Below, one piece after another: positions 45,294 to 55,334 of a DNA stretch of 64,000 bases. The stretch's first letter is position 1, and each line of letters starts with the position of its first letter. This DNA comes from RYN-230 sp963720645. Lineage in GTDB: Bacteria > Actinomycetota > Actinomycetes > Streptosporangiales > Streptosporangiaceae. A model generated the notes under the pieces. That model ran no database searches. It saw only the letters and a program-made list of their open reading frames with translations, and had not been told where the DNA came from. A program made the translations under genes and the position numbers. Location of the stretch: contig CAVRFX010000026.1 of assembly GCA_963720645.1 (NCBI GenBank), forward strand, positions 310,001-374,000, read 5' to 3'.

Positions 45294-46928
45294 TCAGCGG
45301 ACGCCGAGCGTGGTGCCCAGGGCCTGGTAGTCGGCATCGAAGCGCCTGAGCAGGGCTTCCAGGCCGGTACTCGCCACCACCTGCTGGTACTCGGCGGCGG
45401 AGGTGACCTTCGACAGGCGCGTGAAGTCCTCGCTGGCCTGGTTGGCGTCCGACCGGATCTGGTCCGCCGCCGCCGCTGACGCCCCGCTGGGCATGGAGAT
45501 GGCGTGCATGTCCTGAGCGAACCTCCCGAACGCCTGGGACATCTGCGCGTCCACCTTGTTGACGCAGCTGAGCCTGCCCTGGCAGGCCGCGACCTTCGAG
45601 TCGAAGCCGGAGAGCGTGCTGCTGAGCGTGGCGAACGCCGCCTCGACCGAGATCGTGGCTTCCGCCCGGGTCACGGTGTTGTTGCTGCTGGTGGAGGCGA
45701 GCACGGCGATCAGCACCCCGTAGCCCACCAGCAAGATCACCCCCAGTACGAGGAACAGGGTGACCAGCCGCTTGGCCGGGCGGGACAGGACCAGCCGCCA
45801 GGGCTGGTCCCCGCCGAGCCAGCGGACCGGCGCGGCGGGCTGGCCGTATCCCGCCGGGGTCTGGCCGTAGGCCGCCGCCGGGTAGCCGGACTGACCCGCC
45901 GGGGTCTGGCCGTACCCCGCCGCGGGCTGGCCGTACCCGGGCTGGCCGGATTCCGGCTGGCCCCACGGGCCCCACCCGGGCTGACCGGCCCCGGGCTGAC
46001 CGGCCCCGGGCACCTCCGGCGCGGGCTGGCCCCGGGCACCTCCGGCCCGGGCTGACCCCAGCCGGGGGCCGCCGGCGCCCCGGGAGCCGCCGGGGCCCCA
46101 GGAGCCGCTGGCGCCTCCGTGCTGGCGGACGCCTCGTCGGCCGGCGCCTCCGTGGACCCCGCGGACCCCTGCCCCTCCGGGAATCCCGGACCACCAGCGA
46201 ACCACGGGGCCGCCCGGCCCAGCCGATCCGGCCGCGAACTCCCCGCCCGCTGGCCCCATCCCGAAGGCCGGCGTGTCCGGGTCCCCGTACAGGCCCCCCG
46301 GGTACTGGGCGGTGAGCATCAGGAAATAACCGCTCACCCTGACCTGGTAGCGCACCGCAGCCGCCAGGGCCTCGTGCAGCGGCCGCGGCATCCGGCCCGC
46401 GATGAGCACGATCAGCCAGGTCACGAACATGACCAGGAAGCTGAGCCCGTAACCGAGGACCACGCTGACGATCCACGCGGGGATGACCAGGATGATCCGG
46501 AACAGCACGGCGAGCCGGTTGAGCCGCCCGGGCTGAGCGCGCAGCAGGACGGGGTAGTTCGCGTCCGCGAACTCGAACGGCGGGTACTCGTCGGTGAGCA
46601 GGAACAGGTACGCGTAGAACCGGGTCGCCCAGCGCAGGTAGCCGACCTGGAACTCAGCCAGCGCGTCGGGCAGGCGGCCGGTGACCAGCGCGGCGAACCA
46701 GCAGATCAGCGCGACCACCTCGGCGGCGATGCCGAGTACCCAGAGCACGACGACGTGCGGGATGGCCAGGATGAGGCGCACCAGGACGGTGAGCCGGCGC
46801 TGGTCTGGCCGGCTCGGCGAAGGCCACGAGGATCTCGTCCGCCGGGCCGGGCTGACCGCCAGGACCGGCAGGACCGCCAGGTCGGGCGCGGCGGGAATCC
46901 CCGGGGCCCCCATCGGTATTTCAGTCAT
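45294..46928 (-). CDS. DUF4389 membrane protein with Gly/Pro/Gln-rich linker
   Basis: 544 residues. Two DUF4389-type membrane halves (VLVRLILAIPHVVVLWVLGIAAEVVALICWFAALVTGRLPDALAEFQVGYLRWATRFYAYLFLLTDEYPPF, repeated as LAVLFRIILVIPAWIVSVVLGYGLSFLVMFVTWLIVLIAGRMP...VRYQVRVSGYFLMLTAQYP), a long low-complexity Gly/Pro/Gln/Tyr linker (for example QPAAGYGQTPAG repeats), one more membrane segment (LFLVLGVILLVGYGVLIAVL) and an extracellular helical domain. Function unknown. ATG 46928 is preceded by AAAGGAG. Confidence 0.75.
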   Translation of the reverse strand: MTEIPMGAPGIPAAPDLAVLPVLAVSPARRTRSSWPSPSRPDQRRLTVLVRLILAIPHVVVLWVLGIAAEVVALICWFAALVTGRLPDALAEFQVGYLRWATRFYAYLFLLTDEYPPFEFADANYPVLLRAQPGRLNRLAVLFRIILVIPAWIVSVVLGYGLSFLVMFVTWLIVLIAGRMPRPLHEALAAAVRYQVRVSGYFLMLTAQYPGGLYGDPDTPAFGMGPAGGEFAAGSAGPGGPVVRWWSGIPGGAGVRGVHGGAGRRGVRQHGGASGSWGPGGSRGAGGPRLGSARAGGARGQPAPEVPGAGQPGAGQPGWGPWGQPESGQPGYGQPAAGYGQTPAGQSGYPAAAYGQTPAGYGQPAAPVRWLGGDQPWRLVLSRPAKRLVTLFLVLGVILLVGYGVLIAVLASTSSNNTVTRAEATISVEAAFATLSSTLSGFDSKVAACQGRLSCVNKVDAQMSQAFGRFAQDMHAISMPSGASAAAADQIRSDANQASEDFTRLSKVTSAAEYQQVVASTGLEALLRRFDADYQALGTTLGVR

Positions 46929-47050
46929 TAATCCGCTCCTTTAATCAAGGGCCGTAACCTTAGCGTTTGCTGGACGCGCGGGAAGCTTGGTTGACGAGAC
47001 CAGCGGTCAGCCCGGCGGGTCGGGCCACAGCGGGGATGGAGGCGCGCCAC

Positions 47051-47980
47051 ATGATCGACCTGGAGCTGTCCTGGCGGGCGGCAGCGATCACCGCGGCCTG
47101 CCTGGCCGGCGCGTCGGTCGCCGCCCGGCACATCGTCCGCCGCGCCGCCCGGCCGCAGGGCCCGGCCACGGCCCCGGACGGGCCGTGGCCGCGCCGGCTG
47201 GCCCTGGCCGCCGGTGTCGCCCAGGAAGCCGCGGTCCTGCTGGGCCTGTTCGCCCTGTGGCAGGTGGCGGGGAGCTTCAGCCTGGTCGGCCCGGAAGGCG
47301 CGCTGGCCCGGGCCCAGTGGATCTGGCACGCCGAGCGGGTGGTGCACCTGCCCAGCGAGACAGGGATCCAGCATGCGTTCCTCGGCCATCCGCTGCTCAT
47401 CCAGGCGCTCAACCTGTACTACGCGTCGCTGCACTTCGTGGTGCTGATCGCCTGCCTGGTCTGGGTGTACGCCCGGCACCGCCGGCAGTACCCGCCGGTC
47501 CGCACCACGCTGGTGCTGTTCACCGCGGGGGCGCTGCTGATCCAGTTCCTGCCGGTCGCGCCGCCGCGGATGCTCGAGGGCGACGGCATGGTGGATACCG
47601 CGGCGCGATACGGCCAGTCGGTCTACGGCTCGGTGGCGGGCTTCAACGCCGACCAGCTCTCGGCCATGCCCTCGGTGCACGTGGGCTGGGCACTGCTGGT
47701 GGCGCTGGTGGTGGTGCAGGTGTCCCGGAGCCGCTGGCGCTGGCTGGCGTTCGGCTACCCGGTTCTCACCGTGCTCGCGGTGGTCGTCACCGCCAACCAC
47801 TTCTGGCTGGACGGCATCGCCGCGGCGGCCCTGCTGGCCGTGGCGCTGCTCGTGCAGCGGGCGGGGCAGGCGGCGCGCCGCCGGATCCGCTCCCGGTGGC
47901 CAGGGTGGCGGCTCGGGGCAGCGACGGGGCGGGACGGCCAGCCAGGCTACCTGCCCGAACGGCCCTCGGTGGACGCGTGA
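47051..47980 (+). CDS. PAP2-family membrane phosphatase / inositol phosphotransferase-like protein
   Basis: 309 residues, about six membrane segments. PAP2 superfamily motif: GFNADQLSAMPSVHVGWALLVALV and, after the next helix, VVTANHFWLDGIAAAALL (SxxH and HxxxD catalytic residues). Motif 1 is partial (the inositolphosphotransferase Aur1/Ipt1-like variant, LLIQFLPVAPPRML). Works on lipid phosphates at the membrane. ATG 47051 is preferred over 47036 for its GGAGG at a good distance. Its end overlaps the convergent PlsC gene by 34 bp. Confidence 0.85.
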   Translation: MIDLELSWRAAAITAACLAGASVAARHIVRRAARPQGPATAPDGPWPRRLALAAGVAQEAAVLLGLFALWQVAGSFSLVGPEGALARAQWIWHAERVVHLPSETGIQHAFLGHPLLIQALNLYYASLHFVVLIACLVWVYARHRRQYPPVRTTLVLFTAGALLIQFLPVAPPRMLEGDGMVDTAARYGQSVYGSVAGFNADQLSAMPSVHVGWALLVALVVVQVSRSRWRWLAFGYPVLTVLAVVVTANHFWLDGIAAAALLAVALLVQRAGQAARRRIRSRWPGWRLGAATGRDGQPGYLPERPSVDA

Positions 47981-48681
47981 ACCAGCCGCTCGGTCTTATG
48001 TTCCGCCTTGATCCGGGCCTTGGCCCGCTGCGCGTCCTCGTCCACGTACTCCTGGCTGGCCAGGGCCATGATCGCGTACATGATCTCGTCGGTTACCGCG
48101 CGGAGCACGAGCCGGTCTGATTCCAGGCCCGCGTACCGGGAGAAGTCCAGCGGCTTGCCGAACCGGACGCCGGGCCGGTAGCGCAGCCGCGGGAGCAGCT
48201 TCCCGGACGGCATCAGCTCGAACGTGCCGACCATGGCACACGGGATCACCGGCGCCCCGGATTCCAGGGCCAGCCGCGCCACGCCGGTCTTGCCCCGGTA
48301 CAGCCGCCCGTCCGGGGTCCGGGTGCCCTCGGGGTAGATGCCGAGCAGCTTGCCCTCGGCCAGTACGCGCAGCCCGGTGTTGATGGCCCGTTCGCTGGCG
48401 TGCCCGCCCGCCCGGTCCACCGGGATCTGTCCCACCCCGCTGAAGAAGGCCTTGCTGAGCAGGCCTTTCAGGCCCCGGCCGGTGAAGTATTCGGCCTTGG
48501 CCAGGTAGGTCACCTTGCGCGGCAGCGGCAGCGGGCCGAAGAAGTGATCGGCGAACGAGAGGTGGTTGCTGGCGATGATGGCGGGCCCTTCCCGGGGCAC
48601 GTTCTCGATACCCTCCGCCCAGGGCCGGAAGATGAGCGCCAGGAAGGGTCCCAGGATCGCCTTGACCACCCAGTAGAACAC
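47947..48681 (-). CDS. plsC: 1-acyl-sn-glycerol-3-phosphate acyltransferase
   Basis: 244 residues. Acyltransferase motifs NHLSFADHFF (H-x4-D), GIYPEGTRTPDGRLYRGKTGVARLAL and PVIPCAMVGT. Makes phosphatidic acid in membrane phospholipid synthesis; N-terminal hydrophobic segment (FYWVVKAILGPFLALIF) anchors it. Multiple PlsC paralogues are usual in actinomycetes, so the exact step is uncertain. Convergent overlap with the PAP2 gene. Confidence 0.88.
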   Translation of the reverse strand: MFYWVVKAILGPFLALIFRPWAEGIENVPREGPAIIASNHLSFADHFFGPLPLPRKVTYLAKAEYFTGRGLKGLLSKAFFSGVGQIPVDRAGGHASERAINTGLRVLAEGKLLGIYPEGTRTPDGRLYRGKTGVARLALESGAPVIPCAMVGTFELMPSGKLLPRLRYRPGVRFGKPLDFSRYAGLESDRLVLRAVTDEIMYAIMALASQEYVDEDAQRAKARIKAEHKTERLVHASTEGRSGR

Positions 48682-48875
48682 GTCCCCATCGTCGCACGAG
48701 ATACGCCCGAAAGCGCCGCCCTCACCACCGATGACGCGGCCGGGCGGCGTGCGGCGGAGCGCGGGCCATGCGACGATGCCAGAGCGTGAGATGCGCGGCC
48801 AGGCTCCCGGGGACGGTTGGTGCTCAGGGGCCCCGGGTGCGCAGTCCAGCCCCCGGCGTAGAGGACGATGAACTC

Positions 48876-49637
48876 ATGCCAGTCATCCCAGGCGCGGAAT
48901 CCTATTTCCGCGCAGGCAGCAACGGCACGGGAGTCCTGCTGTGCCACGGGTTCACCGGTTCCCCGGGCTCGCTGAGGCCGTGGGCGGAGTACCTGGCCGG
49001 CGCGGGCCTGACGGTGTCCGTGCCCCGGCTGCCCGGCCACGGCACGACCTGGCAGGAAATGTCCCGCACCCGGTGGGAAGACTGGTACGCGGAGGCGGAC
49101 CGGGCCTACGAGGAACTGCGGGGGCAGGCCAGCACGATCTTCGTGATGGGCCTGTCCATGGGCGGCTGCCTGGCGCTGCGGATGGCGGAACTGCGCGGCG
49201 CCGGGGTGGGCGGCCTGGTCCTGGTCAACCCGTCGCTCGCGCCGGACACGAAGCTGTTCCTGCTGGCCCCGGCGCTCAAGCTGGTGGTGCCGTCGCTGCC
49301 GGGGATCGCCAGCGACATCAAGAAGGAAGGCATCACCGAGCTCGGCTACACCCGGGTCCCGGTGCGGGCGGCGGCGTCCCTGCCCGCACTGTGGCGGCTG
49401 ACCCAGTCGCGGCTGGGCGAGGTGACCCAGCCGGTGCTGGTCTACCGCAGCATGGTCGATCACGTAGTGGGACCGGCCAGCATGCGGGTGCTCCAGGCCG
49501 CCCTGCCCCCCAGCCAGCTGACGGTCCGGGAATGCCCGGACAGCTATCATGTGGCCACCCTGGATAACGACGCACCAACGATCTTCGCCGGGAGCCTGGA
49601 GTTCGTCCGTGCGCACAGTCATGCGGAGATGGAGTGA
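48876..49637 (+). CDS. Alpha/beta hydrolase, carboxylesterase type
   Basis: 253 residues. GVLLCHGFTGSPGSLRPWAEYLAGAGLTV (oxyanion HGF), nucleophile in FVMGLSMGGCLALRMAEL (G-x-S-x-G), Asp in YRSMVDHVVGP and His in SYHVATLDND. Resembles monoacylglycerol lipase / Est30-type carboxylesterases. Divergent from plsC, and its TGA overlaps the GTG of the next gene (GTGA), so the pair is co-translated. ATG 48876 chosen since the hydrolase core begins right after it. Confidence 0.88.
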   Translation: MPVIPGAESYFRAGSNGTGVLLCHGFTGSPGSLRPWAEYLAGAGLTVSVPRLPGHGTTWQEMSRTRWEDWYAEADRAYEELRGQASTIFVMGLSMGGCLALRMAELRGAGVGGLVLVNPSLAPDTKLFLLAPALKLVVPSLPGIASDIKKEGITELGYTRVPVRAAASLPALWRLTQSRLGEVTQPVLVYRSMVDHVVGPASMRVLQAALPPSQLTVRECPDSYHVATLDNDAPTIFAGSLEFVRAHSHAEME

Positions 49638-50371
49638 AGGGCAGCGGGCGGGGCGCGTCAGGCGGCGAGGAGGCCGCGTGGCGTGACCTGATCGCGAACT
49701 ACACGGCCGAGCCGGAGGCGGACGGCGGCGAGATGCCGTGGCCGGAGCGGGAGAACCTGCCCGGCCCGCGGCGGGCCGGTGTCCTGCCGGACCCGGGCCC
49801 GGAGACTGATCCCTCGCTCACCCTGGACCTGGGCGACGACACCGACCCGGCGCTTGACCTCGGCGCGGACCCCGGCGGCCCCCCGGAGCCCGGCGCGGCG
49901 GGCGGCCCCGCCTCCCGCCCGTCTCCCGGCCGCCCTGCCGTGCCCGGCGGGAACGGCCCTCCGGCTTCCACTGCGGACGGCCCGGCGGACAACGGTCCCG
50001 CCGCGCATGGTCCCCATCCCATCGGCCGCAACGAACACCCCGCACCCGCCGGACCCGGCCCGGGAGGCCGGCCGCGGATCGTCCGCCCGGCCAGCTCCGT
50101 GCCGCCGCCCGCGCCGCCGGAGGATGAGGACTTCGTGCCGCCGGTCCCGCCGCCGCTGCCATCGCTCGACCCGGTGGCCAAGGGAGCCTGGGCCGCGCTG
50201 TTCGGTGGTCCCGGCTACCTGCTGGTGGCCACCATGGCGGGCTGGGCGATCCCGGGGTGGGCCGCGTTCCTGGCCGTGGCCGCGTTCGTCGGCGGCTTCG
50301 CGACCCTGGTCATCCGGATGGGCGAGAAGCCGCCCCGCGACTCAGGCCCGGACGACGGCGCGGTGCTCTGA
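49634..50371 (+). CDS. Conserved actinobacterial membrane protein of unknown function
   Basis: 245 residues. Disordered acidic and Pro/Gly-rich N-terminal two-thirds (AWRDLIANYTAEP start; DLGDDTDPALDLGADPGG), then DPVAKGAWAALFGGPGYLLVATMAGWAIPGWAAFLAVAAFVGGFATLVIRM with two membrane segments. Directly downstream of the esterase with GTGA overlap, a pairing I recall in other actinomycetes. No function known. Confidence 0.72.
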   Translation: MKGSGRGASGGEEAAWRDLIANYTAEPEADGGEMPWPERENLPGPRRAGVLPDPGPETDPSLTLDLGDDTDPALDLGADPGGPPEPGAAGGPASRPSPGRPAVPGGNGPPASTADGPADNGPAAHGPHPIGRNEHPAPAGPGPGGRPRIVRPASSVPPPAPPEDEDFVPPVPPPLPSLDPVAKGAWAALFGGPGYLLVATMAGWAIPGWAAFLAVAAFVGGFATLVIRMGEKPPRDSGPDDGAVL

Positions 50372-50436
50372 GGCGAGAGCCCGGCTCCGGGGCCGGGCGT
50401 GCTGGGCCCGCTGCGGTCCTCCGGCGGATGCGCCCG

Positions 50437-50751
50437 TCACCAGTCGCGCGGGCCCGCCTGGTCACCCGGCCGGTCACCAAAGGGGTCCCCGTGCCCCCGC
50501 CCGGGCCGTCCAGGCCCAGGCCAGCGCGGCCCGGGGCCGCCGCGGCCGCGCCGGGACCGGAAGATGGCCAGGGCCACCAGGGCCAGGACGATCAGCACCA
50601 CGAGCCCCGGGCCGACCGTGGGAACCCGCCAGATGAGCAGGCCCAATCGCCAGATCGCGTGCCAGATGAACAGCCTGAGGATCAGGTGCGCGAGGCCGCC
50701 CCCGCCGCCCAGCGCCAGGCCGGCGTGCAGCACAGGAGTATGCGGAACCAC
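50437..50751 (-). CDS. Small membrane protein of unknown function
   Basis: 104 residues with one or two membrane helices (ILRLFIWHAIWRLGLLIWRVPTVGPGLVVLIVLALVALAIFRSRR) and a Gly/Pro/Arg-rich cytoplasmic tail. Hydrophobic segment and codon bias support a real gene; no family recognised with confidence. Confidence 0.55.
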   Translation of the reverse strand: MVPHTPVLHAGLALGGGGGLAHLILRLFIWHAIWRLGLLIWRVPTVGPGLVVLIVLALVALAIFRSRRGRGGPGPRWPGPGRPGRGHGDPFGDRPGDQAGPRDW

Positions 50752-50801
50752 ACTTCACCATGCCACGTGCGGGGCGCTGCCCGCGCCATCGGCGGGCAGC
50801 C

Positions 50802-51485
50802 TCATGCGATCCTTACCCCGCCGGGGGCGTCGGCCCCGATGGGCCGGGGTCCGGCGTGGCCGGCCCGGCCCGGCGGGTCAGCCGACCCTCCAGGCTCTTC
50901 CTGCTCAGCCGCCCCGGCAGTCCCAGCAGGCCCGGTGGATTCTGCCAGGCCGCTGGTACCAGCGGCCGCCTCAGCAGCCTCAGCAGCCCCGGTGGCCCCG
51001 GCCTGGGGAGCGGGCGGGTCCGTCACCATCCGCGCCAGCCGCCCGGCGGACCCGGCCGGTAGCGGCGGCCTCATCCGGGACCGGCGCGCCGGCGGCGCGG
51101 TGGCCTCATCCCAGGCGGTGCCGCTGGGCGGCGCCTCGTCCCGGGGCCGGGCCTGCCGTGCGGCCGTGGCCACGGCCGCCTCGAACGCGGCCGCTGCGTC
51201 CTGGAGCACCACCGAGACCGCGTCTCCCGCGGCGGCCAGGGACGAAGACAGGCCGGGACCGGATTCCCGGAGCCTGCGGCGGGCCCGGCAGATCGGGCAC
51301 CACTGGCATTCCGGGGCCTCGTGGGTTGCGGTCGCGCTCTCCCACACGTCCGCATGCGTGTTGCCGCCGCCCAGCGCGGTCCGGACCTGGTCGCCCAGCT
51401 GCCGTGTCACACTGCGCGCTCCCGAGCGGACCAGCCACCGCTGGAGCTCGCCGATCGGGTCGCTGCCTGGCTGCCGCTCCGTCAC
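50802..51485 (-). CDS. Conserved actinobacterial protein with a cysteine knuckle
   Basis: 227 residues. N-terminus DPIGELQRWLVRSGARSVTRQLGDQVRTALGG, then ECQWCPICRARRRL (CxxCxxC, probably metal binding), helix AAAFEAAVATAAR, and a disordered Ala/Pro/Gly-rich tail. The GTG start at 51485 overlaps the stop of the SRPBCC gene (GTGA), so they are coupled. Function unknown. Confidence 0.7.
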   Translation of the reverse strand: MTERQPGSDPIGELQRWLVRSGARSVTRQLGDQVRTALGGGNTHADVWESATATHEAPECQWCPICRARRRLRESGPGLSSSLAAAGDAVSVVLQDAAAAFEAAVATAARQARPRDEAPPSGTAWDEATAPPARRSRMRPPLPAGSAGRLARMVTDPPAPQAGATGAAEAAEAAAGTSGLAESTGPAGTAGAAEQEEPGGSADPPGRAGHAGPRPIGADAPGGVRIA

Positions 51486-51976
51486 GTCGCGCCTTCTTCC
51501 CTGTCCTCGTCCAGCTGTGTGCTGCCTGCCGCGGCCTGCGCCCGCAGGCCCTCGACGCGGGTTTTGAGCCCTTTCAGCGCGGTGTCGATGATGACCTTCT
51601 CCGCCTTCCGCTTCAGCATGCCGAGCATCGGCACCCGGAGATCCACGCTGAGGTCGTAGGTGACCTCGGTCCCGCGGGAACCCTCAGCTACCGAGTACCC
51701 GCCGGTCATCGCGCTGATGACCGATCCTGGCTCGGCGAGATCCCAGCGAACGCCGGAGTCCTCCCACCTATAGCTAAGGCCGTAGCTGTCCTTAATCATC
51801 CCGGCATCCAGGCTGAAGCGGACGAGGCGGGGGCGGCCGTCCGCGCCGCGCTCGGCCACCTCGGCCGAGCGGACCGCGGTCGCCCACTGCGGGTAGGCGG
51901 CGAAATCGGCTATCACGGCCATCACGTCCGGCCCGGTAGCGGCGATGGAGATGCTCGACGTCGTCCTGTCGGCCAT
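51482..51976 (-). CDS. SRPBCC-family (START/polyketide cyclase-like) protein
   Basis: 164 residues: TTSSISIAATGPDVMAVIADFAAYPQWATAVRSAEV, then a helix-grip fold pattern ending MLKRKAEKVIIDTALKGLKTRVE. Binds hydrophobic ligands in this superfamily; substrate unknown. Translationally coupled to the following cysteine-knuckle protein. ATG 51976 marks the conserved start. Confidence 0.8.
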   Translation of the reverse strand: MADRTTSSISIAATGPDVMAVIADFAAYPQWATAVRSAEVAERGADGRPRLVRFSLDAGMIKDSYGLSYRWEDSGVRWDLAEPGSVISAMTGGYSVAEGSRGTEVTYDLSVDLRVPMLGMLKRKAEKVIIDTALKGLKTRVEGLRAQAAAGSTQLDEDREEGAT

Positions 51977-52031
51977 GCTCGGAGCGTACCGCCACGACCG
52001 GGTCCGGCACCCCATCCGCGGCCCCGGCGGG

Positions 52032-52796
52032 TCACCATTCCAGGACGTACGGAACCCCGGTGGCCCGGAAATGCCCCACGTTGATGCACTCGGTCCGGCC
52101 GATCCGGACCCGGCGGGCCAGGGGCTGGTGCACGTGGCCGAAGAGGGCGTACCGGGGCTGGATCCGCCGGATGTGCTCGAGGACCGCCGCGCTGCCACGT
52201 TCGAGCCGGCGCGCCACGGTGTCGTACAGCAGCTGCGGGACGGCCGGCGGGATGTGCGTGCACAGCACGTCAACCTCGCCGGTGGCGGTCACCTTGGCCG
52301 CGTAGGCGTCCTCATCGATCTCGTACGGGGTGCGGTACGGGGAGGGCAGGCCGCCGCCGACGAACCCGAAGGTCCAGCCGCCGAGCGTGGCCCGCTGCCC
52401 GTCGAGGATCTCGTGCCCGGGCTTGAGGTGCTGCTGCCACAGCGGGGGAATGTCCACGTTGCCATAGGTCATGTAGGCGGGCTCCGGCATGGCCGCGAAC
52501 AGCTCGGCGTACTGGCTGGAGGCGGCCTTCTCGACGAACCCGGATGGGTCACCGTCCAGCTGGCCCCAGAGCCGGCGGGAGAACTCCCGGGCCTCGTCGA
52601 ACCGCTTGGCCAGGCGGAGCGCGACGAAGGTGCGGGTCGCGTCGGCGCCGAACAGCTCAGGGAAAATGCCCTGCCGGTGGTCGGTGTAGTCGATGAACAG
52701 CAGGAGGTCACCGAGGCAGATGAACCCGTCCGCGCCGCCAGCCGCCGCGAGCGCCTCCGCGCGGCCATGAACATCGCTGACCACGTGCACCCGCAT
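52032..52796 (-). CDS. Calcineurin-like metallophosphoesterase
   Basis: 254 residues. MRVHVVSDVHGRAEAL (D-x-H), ICLGDLLLFID (GD), TYGNVDIPP (GN-D variant of GNH), TGEVDVLCTHIPPA and ALFGHVHQPL (GHxH). These metal-binding motifs define the superfamily. A typical GNHD box is modified to GNVD here. Substrate unknown; perhaps a nucleotide or phosphoprotein. Confidence 0.85.
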   Translation of the reverse strand: MRVHVVSDVHGRAEALAAAGGADGFICLGDLLLFIDYTDHRQGIFPELFGADATRTFVALRLAKRFDEAREFSRRLWGQLDGDPSGFVEKAASSQYAELFAAMPEPAYMTYGNVDIPPLWQQHLKPGHEILDGQRATLGGWTFGFVGGGLPSPYRTPYEIDEDAYAAKVTATGEVDVLCTHIPPAVPQLLYDTVARRLERGSAAVLEHIRRIQPRYALFGHVHQPLARRVRIGRTECINVGHFRATGVPYVLEW

Positions 52797-52862
52797 GAGC
52801 CAACCGTACAAGCCCGGCCCCGGCGGCCTGCCCCGGTATGACCCGGCGGGTGACCACGTGCC

Positions 52863-53222
52863 TCAGTCCAGCGGCCGCCGGAGCGGGTACTCGAAATAGC
52901 CGCGGGACCACCCGCCCACGGGCTGATCAGCCAGCGTATGGGCCATCCACGGGGCGAGCCTCGTGGCCCCGCCGATCCGGACCGGGATTCCCCGGCTGAA
53001 GTCCGACCGGACTCCGGGGCCGGTGATGATCCAGCCCTCCTCACCCACCGCGTTCATGGCCGCGTACCGCTCCCCGGGGACCAGGTCACCCAGTTCCACG
53101 ACCGACACCACCCGGGCGTGCATGGCGGTGACCAGGATGCCGACCGTGTGCTCGGGCGGCTGCTGTTCGCTGGCGGCGAGGGCAATGGTGATCAGGGAGC
53201 CGTACTCCCATCGCGTGGGCAT
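52863..53222 (-). CDS. Hypothetical protein
   Basis: 119 residues beginning MPTRWEYGSLITIALAASEQ; VTAMHARVVSVVELGDLVPGERYAAMNAVGEEGWIITGPGVRSDF. Resembles DUF4177-like or phage-type small proteins (W-EYGSLI, N-VGEEGW) in pattern only. Start chosen where coding similarity of codon use begins. Isolated between the phosphoesterase and fadD. No function proposed. Confidence 0.55.
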   Translation of the reverse strand: MPTRWEYGSLITIALAASEQQPPEHTVGILVTAMHARVVSVVELGDLVPGERYAAMNAVGEEGWIITGPGVRSDFSRGIPVRIGGATRLAPWMAHTLADQPVGGWSRGYFEYPLRRPLD

Positions 53223-53463
53223 CCCGCCAGATTGCCACAACTGACGCGCGCGCGCCGCTGGCCTGGATGTCAGCCGCACCCGGGCGGGTTCCGGGCGCCC
53301 GTGTGTGCGAGCAGATCCCTGCCAGGACCCGGCGGGCAGGACCGGCCTGGCCGCCACCAGCCAGGTAACCTGAACCTCGGCTACCTGCGGGTAGCTCACG
53401 GGGGGCCGCCCGGGGTACGGTCCAGTCGTTCACCGGGGAACAACGTGACCGGCAGGAGCTGTC

Positions 53464-55315
53464 ATGCGTGAATACGGCACCCCCGCTGTCGTGGAGGTCG
53501 CCCCCTCAGCGAACCTCTGCGACGTGGTCTTCGAGCGCGCGGACCGCGAGCCGCAGGCGGTGGTGATCCGCCGCAAGGCGGACGGCGGCGGCCCGCCCTG
53601 GCGCGATGTGACCGCGGCGCAGTTCCGCGGCGAGGTCACAGCGCTGGCCAAAGGGCTGATCGCGTCCGGCATCGGGGCCGGGGACCGGGTGGCGTTGCTG
53701 TCCCGGACCCGGTACGAGTGGACCGTCGCTGACTACGCGATCTGGGCGGCGGGCGCGGTCAGCGTCCCCGTCTACGAGACATCCTCGGCCGAGCAGGTCG
53801 AGTGGATCCTCAGCGACTCCGGGGCGCGGGCCCTGATCGCCGAGACGCCCGCGCACGCGGAGGCCAACGCCGAGGTGCTGGGCCGGCTGCCGGCCGTAGA
53901 GCGGATCTGGCTGATGGAGGGGGCAGACGGCGGGGAGACCGCCGGGGCCAAGCCGCTGGACAGCCTGGCCGCGGAGGGGGCCGCGATCGGCGACGCCGGC
54001 GCTGGCGGAACGGCGCTCGGCCCGGGTGGCCGCCGACCTGGCCACGATCATCTACACGTCCGGGACAACTGGCCGCCCCAAGGGATGCGAGCTCACGCAC
54101 GCGAACATGCTCGCCGACGTGCGCAACGCGATTGGCGCCCTGCCCGAGATCTTCACCGTGTCCGGGCGGTCGGCCCTGCTGTTCCTGCCGCTGGCGCACT
54201 CGTTCGCGCGCATCATCCAGGTCGGCTGCCTCGAATCGGGCACCGTCCTCGGGCACACCGCGGACGTGGCCAACCTCGTGGCGGACCTGGGCAGCTTCCA
54301 GCCGACCTTCATCCTGGCCGTCCCCAGGGTCTTCGAGAAGGTGTACAACGGCGCGGAACTGCAGGCCTCGGCGAGCCCGCTGAAGGCCCGCATCTTCGCC
54401 GCGGCGGCGCGGACGGCGATCGAGTGGAGTCACACGCTCGGCGCCGGGGGGCACGCCGTCCCGGGCCGCCAGAGCCTGCGGCTCCGGGCCGCGCACGCCC
54501 TGTACGACCGGCTCGTGTACAGCAAGCTGCGCGCGGCGACCGGCGGGCGGGTCCAGTACGCCGTGTCCGGGGGCGCCCCGCTCGGCGAGCGGCTCGGGCA
54601 TTTCTTCCGCGGTGCGGGCATCACGGTGCTGGAGGGCTACGGCCTTACCGAGACCAGCCCGGTGATCTCGGCCAACCTGCCCCGCCACAACAAGATCGGC
54701 ACCGTCGGGCCGCCGGTGCCCGGGGTGACGGTGCGGATCGCGGACGACAGCGAGATCCTCGTGACCGGGCCGAACATCTTCCCGGGCTACTGGCACAACC
54801 AGGCCGCGACCGCCGACATGATCGACGCCAACGGGTGGCTGCACACCGGCGACCTGGGCGAACTGGATGACGACGGCCACCTGCGGGTGACCGGGCGGAA
54901 GAAGGACATCATCGTCACCGCCGGCGGCAAGAACGTGGCCCCGGCCGTGCTGGAGGACCGGCTGCGCGCGCATCCGCTGGTCAGCCAGTGCATGGTGGTC
55001 GGCGACGGCCGGCCCTACGTGGCCTGCCTGGTGACCCTCGATGAAGAGGCGCTGGAGGCCTGGAAGGGGCGGCGCCCGCAACTGGCCTCGGCCAGCCTCG
55101 CCGAGCTGGCAGACAACCCCGAGCTGATCGCCGAGATCCAGTCGGCGGTGGACGACGCCAACAAGTCGGTATCCCGGGCTGAGTCCATCCGCCGGTTCCG
55201 GATCCTCCCGGTCGACTTCACCGAGCAGGAGGGGTATCTCACGCCGTCTCTCAAGGTCAAGCGCGGCGTGGTCAGCAAGGATTTCGCCGCGGAGATCGAC
55301 GCCCTCTACGGCTGA
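53464..55315 (+). CDS. Long-chain fatty-acid-CoA ligase (AMP-binding; apparent frameshift)
   Basis: Activates fatty acids. About 617 residues. ATG 53464; GDRVALLSRTRYEWTVADYAIWAAGAVSVPVYETSSAEQV; frame change near 54000; then ATIIYTSGTTGRPKGCELTHANM (AMP-binding P-loop), VLEGYGLTETSPVI, GWLHTGDLGELDDDGHLRVTGRKKDIIVTAGGKNVAP, and C-terminus VDFTEQEGYLTPSLKVKRGVV. FadD15-like. Convergent with the mannosyltransferase gene, stops 19 bp apart. Confidence 0.9.
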
Positions 55316-55334
55316 GCGGCTGGCACCCTGACGG